From: Siderastrea radians
Taxonomy: Eukaryota > Cnidaria > Anthozoa > Scleractinia > Rhizangiidae
NCBI GenBank assembly: GCA_964017195.1
Contig: OZ024897.1
Coordinates: 35,313,536-35,377,535 of the forward strand
Length of the DNA: 64,000 nucleotides
Reading direction: 5' to 3'
Below, in pieces: positions 55,334 to 64,000 of this stretch. The notes under the pieces are model-generated. The model searched no databases. It was not told the DNA's origin and saw only the letters and a program-made list of their open reading frames with translations. Each line of letters begins with the position of its first letter. The first letter of the stretch is position 1. The position numbers and the translations under genes are program-made.

Positions 55334-57756
55334 TCTATCCCGCTGCCATGCATTTATCAAGAAGAATTTTTACTTACGGAAAAACTAGAAACCTTCTGAA
55401 GAAAGAGATGTCATGTGACTTTTCTAATTATTTCACTCAAAAATGAAAAGAAAGACTGCTGTCTAGTTAAATTACTCACGGAACCATATACGAATCGAAT
55501 GCGATAGCCTGTATTTATGCTGTGGCATGTCTACTACCCAGCTAAAAACCAACATTTCTAAATTCCAGTTCGATCTGGACGCAGTGGACGAAGAGCCACC
55601 TTGTGGATGTGCTACTGCTAATTCCAATTTATTTATTATTTTATTACCTTTCTATCCCTGTGCCATTTATTTGTGATAGCTGGTTTACTAACTTGTAGGA
55701 GTGTTCTCTGAAGCTAGCCTGCACCACGGAGTCAGTGCATCGATAGATGTTCAAATTTTGCCTACTGTTTGCAATCGCTGATCAGTGGTTTGGGACAAGA
55801 TGATAAGTTACGTGTGTTCCAACATTCATCTCTCGGTTGACTTGTTTTTATGCTTATTGGCGTTGACCGGGGGCGTTTATTCCAGGTTTTGAGTGCCCAC
55901 GTTATAGCCGGTGTATTTGTCTTCGGGTTTAATATTGCGTATTTTGATAGGCTGTTTAAATCGAACCTGGTTTATTGAAAGGAAAACGCGTAATAAGTTC
56001 CTCGAGGGAATACAAATGTCTAGCATCCGCGCTTCCAATGGGTGATCCTAATAGGGTTGGAACGTAACCTACCATACCAGACCCCCAATATCAGGCCCCT
56101 AACATACCATGCCAGGCCCCAACCTACAATATCGGGCCCCGACCTGCCATTTCAGGCCCCGATGATGTAACGCTCTTTTAACTCTAATGTACGTTAAATT
56201 CGATTAAATGGTTCTGTAATATTAAGAAAGGAATTGAAAGTGAATGTTATTTGAACCGCTGAGTCGTTTAATTAGGTTCTGATATGACACGGACCAGTAG
56301 CGCGCATCGTGAACGTCTAAACATTTGACTTGGGCAACTCAGTGAATCATTCGCTTGACTCACCAAACGCGTATTTCTATTGATCAATGAGTAGAGTTAA
56401 GCAGCCAGCACAGTCCATCGTGTGATAAACTAGATAAAGAGAATAAATAAACAAGTCCGATGAATTGATAAATTGTCAGTTAAATGTATTTCCTTTACAT
56501 CTGCTACATGCCGTGAGTATTCGCACCACTCGCCAATACTTTAATTTGGATGAAGATACTGAGTTCACATTTAGTATTTTTCTTTTCCCGAAAAAAATCC
56601 CGCGTACACATTTGTTGTTTTATTTACGCATATGAGATCCCTTTTCTAAGGAAGAGTAACTGAACCCAAGACATGTTGAACTTGACTTATGACGCGTCAT
56701 TTCACTGAGATCCCCTTTATTTTTTTTAAATACACTCTTGGTGTTAATTGCACAATCAAGCAAAGCAACGCTATTAATGGGATAAATGATTTGCTAATTT
56801 AAATAAATTCTTCCAGCTTTTTCAACTGAAAGGCAGAATAATGAACTGCAACAACAATATTATATATCGTTCTTGTTTTTAATTTTCAAAATTGTTTTCC
56901 CCACCATATATATTGTGACACAGAGACAAAATTAATCCCGTTTTATATTTTGATTGGTCGTTAATGATTGAATGCACCCGGGACATACATTCAATGCCAG
57001 GAGAAGTGCGAACAACGAGTAAAAATGACATAATAATATAGTTATTTTTATCACTGTTATTTTGCTAATTTTCGCAGCTACAATTTGGTACGTATGGAAA
57101 CAGCGCAGTCACTCAGTCACCCCGGGCTGTGAAAGATGAACTATACAAAAGAGTTTTATCTTGGAGACCATCTTCAATGTGGTTATCACTTACACGAAAT
57201 TTAATAACTGTATTTATGTAAATTATAATTCACATGGTAACGAAATCCTATTTCCCAACCATGCAGTGTGTAAACGAAATGCATGGTGAACACAATTTCT
57301 ACAACATCTTAGACTTGTGCGTCAAGCCAGGGGCCGGGATCAGAAGCCGCCTTGTTTGATAGCTGCACGTTGCTCATGGCTCCCAAACTAGACTAGTTTA
57401 TGATAGCCTGATGATAGACTTTTTCCTAGACGAATGCGCCCGGTTAAAAATTCACAAAAAGGACTCTACTAATTTAGCGGTTTTTTTTCATAGATTAAAA
57501 GACGTGCAATTGCTTTCCTACGTAGGCTGCACCATCCACCTTTCCACACACACACACACATTACCCCAACCGTCAAAAATGGCTTGTTCAGTTTCACCAT
57601 ATCACTAGAAAAAAAAAAGGAGAAAAAGCATCCGTTTTCTGCTGTCGTAATATGCCAGCCAATGAAAGCAACATGCAGGTAGGTGAGTATTTAATAACCG
57701 ACGATACCCCTCAACAAGACGAGCCCTTTTCAAGAACACTTGTTATGATCATTTTT
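55334..57756. other. intergenic DNA, no gene seen
   Basis: AT-rich with no supported gene; the plus-strand ORF at 57411-57608 has no recognisable feature. Contains the short repeat at 56083-56163. Confidence 0.3.
56083..56163. repeat. short tandem CAGGCCCC-type repeat
   Basis: Four units of about 24-27 bp with CAGGCCCC(N)ACCTACCAT-like cores. Confidence 0.55.
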
Positions 57757-57921
57757 TTAAGCTTCCCAGTCTTCAAGCAGATCAGAGCCATCAACTGTTA
57801 CCCGGGCAAATGAAAGCATTTTTTTGAGTCTATCTTTTCGTCGAGGAGAACAAAAGAGTTTCTTTGACAGTTGGATTAATACACTCCATGTTGTAAAACC
57901 AGTTACAAGCCTCGCTTTTTG
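57757..57921 (-). CDS. short unrecognised ORF, possible terminal exon
   Basis: A 54-residue frame ends at a stop at 57757: LVTGFTTWSVLIQLSKKLFC, SPRRKDRLKKMLSFARVTVD and GSDLLEDWEA. The composition is protein-like (basic linker, acidic end), and it lies on the same strand, ~0.6 kb downstream of the zinc-finger-like exon at 58509-58725. A clear acceptor is not visible. I do not recognise the family. Confidence 0.3.
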   Translation of the reverse strand, partial: QKARLVTGFTTWSVLIQLSKKLFCSPRRKDRLKKMLSFARVTVDGSDLLEDWEA

Positions 57922-58508
57922 TCATCATTTCCTCGATTTTCCTTCGATTCGTGGTTTTACCGTAACATGGAAAAGCTAACTAGATTTATCATCAGTTATG
58001 TGCTTCTGTTGGTTCTAAATGTAATTCTGTCCAACTCAACAGGTTGAAAAACGAATTGGGATGTCTGCGTGCTAGTCAAAATGTCACCCAGCCCCCCCCC
58101 CCCCCGCCACCTTCCCAACCCGCTCTTTTTTGGGGGGCGATGTCCACGTTCAAAAAATCTTATGTACACGTGAAAATCGCAACGCTAAAACGGTTACACC
58201 TTTCTTAAATTCCTTCTTAATTCAATTTTTCTTTTCTCTATTCATTTTATTAATTAAAAAAAAAAAGCAATGAGGGAAACTTTGTACCTCGACCCTCGAC
58301 ATCGAAACCTCGATCTCGACCCCTGATTTTTTTTACCGTCAACCGTGATAAGCGTTTGACATGATTGGACTGACTGGCAAGGATCCAAAGATCAGAAAAT
58401 TAGCCGCTATTGTTAAAATGCTACTTTTTGTGCCGGGAACCGTGAAAGCCACACCCCCACATTACGATTACATTACGAACCTTAAGATAAAAAGTTGAAA
58501 GCACTTAC

Positions 58509-58725
58509 CCCCTCGTGTAACTTTGTTATTCCAGTGCCTTTGTCGAAAATGCTCTCTCAGTTTGCACTCCTTAGGTAACGGTTGTCTCCCGGTCCTCGGA
58601 CAAAGACTACAATGATATAGGCGGTCGTTACAAGGTGGTGGACAGTTGTCATCCCCACAACGATCAAATGTGTTTGGAAATTCAGCATCAGCCGGGACAA
58701 TGGAGATATGTAGTGAAGAGTTACC
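58509..58725 (-). CDS. internal exon with a Cys/His zinc-finger-like region
   Basis: A 217-nt open exon between acceptor TTTTTATTTACAAG and donor GTAAGTGC. It encodes FDRCGDDNCPPPCNDRLYHC, SLCPRTGRQPLPKE and CKLREHFRQRHW. The HCSLC ... LREHFRQRHW part has the spacing of a degenerate C2H2 finger. It ends in phase 1. The ORF at 58824-59090 upstream ends in a donor of incompatible phase, so the partner exon is not settled. Function unknown. Confidence 0.45.
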
Positions 58726-59944
58726 CTTGTAAATAAAAAGAGAGACGAGTTACAAAGGTGCTAGCATAGCGAAATTTAACTAACAAAATAATTTTAATAT
58801 AAAAAATAAACGCAACAGATAACTTACTTCCATTGCTCCACAGAGAGGTAAGAAGTTCTGACCCTCAGTTCAACCAGCTTCGACAGAACAAGGCTGACAT
58901 TTTTAAATTGAAGGTGCGATACTGTACAGCGATTATGGTATAGCCGGATATTTGGAGTGAAGGTCACATCGGCCGCCGGTAAAAAAGAAGACTGAATGAA
59001 TGACAGCGTATGTCGCAAAGACTGCGTGAGGTTTATTTGTAGCCTAATGGGACTAATTTGGGGTCCAAAATGTGGTCTTATTCGCACCACTCCGGCTTCA
59101 AAGAATTCTGTTTCCGATTTTTGTGACTAGGGCGTGAATTTCAACTTTCGGCTTTTGGGCGTGTCTAAAACACGAAATGGCGAAATGACGAAATGATGAG
59201 CGAAATGACGAAATAACGAAATGGTGAAATGGAGATATGGCGTAATGGTAAAAGGGATATGTGCCAAAGTGCAAAAGTAGTTTCTTTTGGAAAATTGAAA
59301 TGTTAAAAAAAAAACAAGTTAACGACAAAGCAATTTCTCAAGGCCGAGACTGAAATACAGAAACTCTGAAGCAAAACCCGAAATTCCGCTTGGCCGCAAA
59401 GGTACACTTCGGTACGTAGCCACCTCCTGCAAGTCCTGGAACACGTAATGTATCGGGCGTTACAAAAACGTGCACGCATTTTGTAATAAGGGTTGGGGCG
59501 TTTTTTTAAATAACGTACGCAGTTGCAGCATTTCGTAATAACGTACGTATTTTATTACAAGGGTTGCGGTATTTCGATATAAACGGAAGGTACGCTTTTG
59601 TAATCATCGCTGCAGCATTTTGCAATACGTCGTAACAACGCTTTGACGCAATTGTCATAATAAGTGAAAGGAAATGTGTGTGGGTAAATGAGATTGACGA
59701 TGAACAGATCCCAAAAGAAACTCACCAGGCTCCAAAGACAGAAACACGGCAAGATTTTATCTTTAGTCTTGAATCTACGACTATGAAGATTTGGATCAAT
59801 TTTGTACGCTAAACCATTCTAGGAAAGACAAAAAAGCGATTTTTTTTTGCCTCGCGCGAACGAAGTGTGTTGATACCGTAAACTCAAGTTTCCCATTGGA
59901 GGTTGCCCTGATAACAGCGGAAAGAAATGCTGAAGTGGATTTGA
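58726..59944. other. intergenic DNA with simple repeats
   Basis: Contains a CGAAATGACG-type tandem repeat at 59172-59250 and loosely repeated TTTTGTAATAACGTACG words at about 59453-59650. The minus-strand ORF 58824-59090 is doubtful. Confidence 0.35.
59172..59250. repeat. CGAAATGAYG tandem repeat
   Basis: Seven to eight units of 8-10 bp. Confidence 0.65.
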
Positions 59945-60302
59945 CCCCGATCCGGGGGGGCTCTCCCTACAGTAGGCTATACGGGGAGGCTCCGCCCGAA
60001 AGGGGTGCCTTTTTTTTAAATTAAAGGGTAGGGAAAATTGCCATTTTAGTATACGAAAAGGTCGCAAAATGAACTGCAAAACGGAAGAAATGGACACTAA
60101 AGCGAAGTATCTCAAAGGGTGCCACATTTTAGCAGAAATGGCCCACTGAATCAAAAGGACTGAAAACCCGGGAAAAACGTGGCGATTACAGGAGATTCTA
60201 TTGTTTTGACTTATCCCTGAGGTATAAGAAAGTTAGCCTCCGGGCGGAGCCTCCCCGTACAAAACTTATACTGAGGGTAGCCCTCCCCCCCCCGGGCCCC
60301 AG
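59945..60302. mobile_element. MITE with GC-rich inverted ends
   Basis: GACCCCGATCCGGGGGG ... ACGGGGAGGCTCCGCCCG on the left pairs with CGGGCGGAGCCTCCCCGT ... CCCCCGGGCCCC on the right; non-coding inside. Confidence 0.6.
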
Positions 60303-60515
60303 ATGCGATTCAGGGTGCCAAAAAACAATTGAGGGCGAAATCTCATCCTCTATCTAAATAAACCCTGCTTATTTTAAAGGCAACTTATCACCTTTTTTTT
60401 CGTAGTTTCGGTTTGTGAGACGTCACCTTGAAAGTTTTAAAGCGCAGGTTATTCGGTGTGCAGTACCTATAATGTGATCGTGTTAAAATGTTCTAAGGTT
60501 ACACCACTCGGCACT

Positions 60516-61559
60516 GGTAATTTGGAAAACATGGAATGCCGGAATGCCGGAATGCCGGAATCGCGGAATCCCGGAATCCTCGGAATAACTACAGAAATAA
60601 AAAATAAAAAAAAACCATCCACATTGGATTTAAAAAGATAAAGGAAAATGAAATAAATATTTAAAATTAATTAACGGTCCGTGGGGGGGGGGGGGGGGGA
60701 ACCTTTGTTCATGTTCTGGCCCCAGCCAGAGAACATAAAATTTTTTTTAAAAAAATGCAGCGACGTTATTGAATAAACGCCCTTCTTATTTGATATCCCT
60801 TGGCAGGAATCCTCGGAATCCAATAAAAATATTGAACAAATGCCCCGTCTCCTTTCATTATTTTGCTTTAAAAATAACTTATGTTCCGTGGACTTAAAAC
60901 TGGTCAAAAGATTGGCAAGTTTTTTTTTTATTTCACAGCTGTCAGCGGCAACGGATTTGTACAATACACAAAAACAGTAAACGTGGACAAAAATTACTCT
61001 TTTTAACAATAACAACTGTGCCCCAAGTGGTCACGAAGCTTTCAGAACCCTCTATTTTGATTGACCTTTGAAAGCACATCCACTGTTGTTTTTAGGGATA
61101 GCGACATTGTTTGGGTCATTTATCTATTGTTTCGTTAGGCAATAAAACAACTCGTCCTAAGAGGTTGTATTGTCACGCTGTATATTTCACTGTGGGTTTT
61201 CAATTTTGTTTGGTTTGATGATGCTCAAAAACTAGTAAAATATTGCTTGCCCAAACCTTTCCCAAAGCTCCCGCCACAGTTCATTTGTAAGAACAAGTCC
61301 GCCTTCCAACCTTCCAGCAACGCCTGTAAGGTGCAATTCTGTTTTAAAACCAGGATTTCGGTATTTAATGCAGGTCATGGTTGCATGGTAATAATCCTGC
61401 GCACGTCCTAGGCGCCAACACTTGGAACCGTCATGAATTTAATTTAATTTTATTAATTTATTTTTTAATTCGTAGTTTTTGTAGTTATTCCGAGGATTCC
61501 GGGAATTCCGGCATTCCGGCATTCCGGCATTCCGGCATTCCATGTTTTGCCAAATTACC
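60516..61559. mobile_element. 1,044-bp non-autonomous element with 9-bp target duplication
   Basis: The ends GGTAATTTGG and CCAAATTACC are flanked by CTCGGCACT on both sides (60507-60515 and 61560-61568). The ~100-bp arms contain three or four copies of GGAATGCC and GGAATCCTCGGAATAACTAC. A 9-bp duplication suggests a Mutator-like element. The inside, including an oligo-G run and the minus-strand ORF 60671-61015, has no transposase. Confidence 0.75.
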
Positions 61560-61639
61560 CTCGGCACTGGTCTCACCCGTGACATGACAACATGAGTAAA
61601 CTCATCACGTATTAATTTACCGATCGGCGAATTAAAAAC

Positions 61640-64000
61640 AGCTTTCGAGACGCAGTTTATATTCTGGTTCCGCGCGAGGGAAGCGAGTGATTTTTATTCC
61701 GAGGCCTGACATTGCCGGTTAGAGCTCTCTATTGCAGACTCGCGTAAACGAAGCGTGTTTCTGGGAATCTCACACGAACGAAGCTTGCTGGGGGTTGACA
61801 TTGTAGTCCCACGCGAACGAACCTTGGTATTATTAAACAGGGGCTTGATATTGTCGTCCCGCGCGGACTAAGCGTGTTATTATTACACCGGGGCTTGATA
61901 TTGTAGTCTCGCGTGTACAGAATTTTTACTTCGGGGTCTGGTATTGCATGTTTCAGATGTTTAGGCTTGATATTGTAGTCTCGCGCGAACTAATGTTGTT
62001 ATTATTATACCGGGTCCTGGTATTGCATGTTGAGGAATATTGTAGTCTCGAGCAAACGAATCTCGGTGTTATTATACTACAGGGGCCTGGTATTACATCA
62101 TGGGGCTTAATATTGTAGTCTCGCGCGAACGAAGCTTGGTATCATTATGTAAGGCTTGATAAACAATGTTTGGGGTAGAATCGTAGTCTCGCGCTGACTA
62201 AGCGTGTAAATACACCGGGATAGTCTCGAGCGAACAAAGCTCGGTATTGTTGTACCGGGGCCTTGTATTGCATGTTGGCAGTGTTGGGGCTTGATATTGT
62301 AGTCTCGAGCGAACGCAACTGAGTATTACTAGCCATGTATACGAAGGGGCTTGATATTGTATGTTGAGGCTTGACAGTGTAGTCTCCCTCGGAATAAACG
62401 TGTTATTATACCGGGATAGTCTCGATCGGGGCCTTGTATTGCTTGTTGGGGCTTGATATTGTAGTCTCTCGCGAACGAACCTTGGTATTATTATACAGGG
62501 GCTTGATATTGTCGTCACGCGCGGACTAAGCGTGTTGTTATTACTCCGGGGCTTGATATTGTAGTCTCGCGCGTACAGTATTATTACTTCGGGGCCTGGT
62601 ATTGCATGTTAAGGCTTAATATTGTAGTCTCGCGCGAACTAATGTTGTTATTATTATACCGGGTCCTGGTATTGCATGTTGAGGAATATTGTAGTCTCGA
62701 GCAAACGAATCTCGGTGTTATTATACTACAGGGGCCTCGGGTATTGCATCGTGGGGCTTAATATTGTAGTCTCGCGCGAACGAAGCTTGGTTTCATTATG
62801 TAAGGCTTGATAAACAATGTCTGGGGTAGTATTGTAGTCTCGCGCTGAGTAAGCGTATAAATACACCGGGATAGTCTCGAGCGAACAAAGCTCGGTATTG
62901 TTGTACCGGGGCCTTGTGTTGCATGTTGGCAGTGTTGGGGCTTGATATTGTAGTCTCAGTAGTCTCGACGAACGCAACTGAGTACATGTATTACCAGTCA
63001 TGTATACTAGGGGCTTGATATTGTGTGTTGAGGCTTGACAGTGTAGTCTCCCTCGGAATAAACGTGTTATTATACCGGGATAGTCTCGATCGGGGCCTTG
63101 TATTGCTTGCTGGGGCTTGATATTGTAGTCTCTCGCGAACGAACCTTGGTATTTTTATACAGGGGCTTGGTATTGTCGTCACGCGCGGACTAAGCGTGTT
63201 ATTATTACACCGGGGCTTGATATTGTAGTCTCGCGCGTACAGTATTATTACTTCGGGGCCTGGTATTGCATGTTAAGGCTTAATATTGTAGTCTCGCGCG
63301 AACTAATGTTGCTATTACTGCTATTATTATACCGGGTCCTGGTATTGCATGTTGAGGAATATTGTAGTCTCGAGCAAACGAATCTCGGTGTTATTATACT
63401 ACAGGACCTGGTATTACATCGTGGGGCTTAATATTGTAGTCTCGCGCGAACGAAACTTGGTATCATTATGTAAGGCTTGATAAACAATGTTTGGGGTAGT
63501 ATTGTAGTCTCGCGCTGACTAAGCGTGTAAATACACCGGGATAGTCTCGAGCGAACAAAGTTCGGTATTGTTGTACTGGGGCCTTGTATTGCCTGTTGGG
63601 GCTTGGTATTGTAGTCTCGAGCGAACGCAACTGAGTATTACTAGCCATGTATACTAGGGGCTTGATATTGTATGTTGAGGCTTGATAGTGTAGTCTCGCT
63701 CGTAATAAACGTGTTATTATACCGGGATAGTCTCGAGCGGGGCCTTGTATTGCTTGTTGGGGCTTGATATTGTAGTCTCGAGCGAACGAAGTTCATTATT
63801 ACTAGACATTTGTACAGGGACTTGATTGTTGAGGCTTGACAGTGTAGTCTCGCTCGGAATAAACGTGTTTAATATTATACCGGGATAGTTGCGAGTGGGG
63901 CCTGTTATTGCTTGTTGGGGCTTGATATTGTAGTCTCATGCAAAAGAAGCGTGTTCTTATATTTTAATAGACCTAGGCTTGACAATGTAGTCTATTAAAC
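61640..64000. repeat. satellite with ~50-bp monomers and 650-670-bp higher-order repeat
   Basis: Monomers read GGGGCTTGATATTGTAGTCT, CGCGCGAACGAAGCTTGG and TATTATTATAC with substitutions, about 50 bp apart (for example 61841 and 61891). A distinctive block TAAGGCTTGATAAACAATGT recurs at 62150, 62801 and 63471, giving higher-order periods of 651 and 670 bp. The array runs off the right edge. ORFs on the minus strand here are repeat artefacts. Confidence 0.85.

Noticed and set aside
58824..59090. 88-residue minus-strand ORF as the exon upstream of 58509-58725
   Set aside because: Its donor leaves phase 2, while the zinc-finger frame of the next exon needs phase 0; composition is not convincing.
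62145..63648. Several minus-strand ORFs of 60-106 residues with similar sequences
   Set aside because: They repeat with the satellite higher-order unit and change frame between monomers.

Overview
The window looks like accessory-rich nuclear DNA of an anthozoan cnidarian, most likely a stony coral. The genes are multi-exon with GT-AG introns and the DNA is AT-rich. It is crowded with short inverted-repeat elements, tRNA-derived SINEs, CR1/L2-like LINE 3' ends that finish in microsatellites, and Penelope-like remnants. The taxon is an inference; the gene structures are read from splice signals and reading frame.

The left two thirds (about 4.3-41.5 kb) hold a cluster of four genes, all on the minus strand, for PDGF/VEGF-type cystine-knot factors. 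Each has a signal-peptide exon, one exon with the cystine knot and a first CxCxC tail, two short Cys-rich exons, a single-pass transmembrane exon and one or more cytoplasmic-tail exons. All phases agree and every model closes in frame: gene 1 (8610 to 4275), gene 2 (15644 to 12079), gene 3 (26907 to 21261), gene 4 (41464 to 31851). Genes 2 and 3 are close tandem duplicates. Gene 3 carries a LINE inserted across its third coding exon, so it probably encodes a shortened, soluble product or is dying. The unusual point is that the predicted proteins are membrane-anchored.

The introns and spacers hold the mobile DNA: a PIF/Harbinger-like MITE with ten copies of a 16-bp palindrome just upstream of gene 3, a foldback element with a TTC/TTG microsatellite core, a Penelope-like inverted repeat that split a LINE, a 2.4-kb element with CAGGGTCGGCC ends, a MULE-like element with a zinc-finger gene and a RecQ-like helicase fragment, SINEs and several hairpin MITEs.

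From 42726 to 53870 lies an 11,145-bp DNA transposon with 408-bp, nearly identical inverted repeats and a 6-bp target duplication. It carries an IS3/retroviral-integrase-type DDE transposase (minus strand), a tyrosine recombinase-like gene and a HECT ubiquitin-ligase-like gene (plus strand). It sits between the arms of an older ~0.5-kb inverted repeat (41900-42456 and 54836-55333). I consider it the most notable object here, together with the membrane-tethered growth-factor cluster.

The right end (55-64 kb) has an unrecognised minus-strand zinc-finger-like exon and a further short ORF, two more inverted-repeat elements, and from about 61.64 kb to the end a satellite of ~50-bp monomers in 650-670-bp higher-order units.
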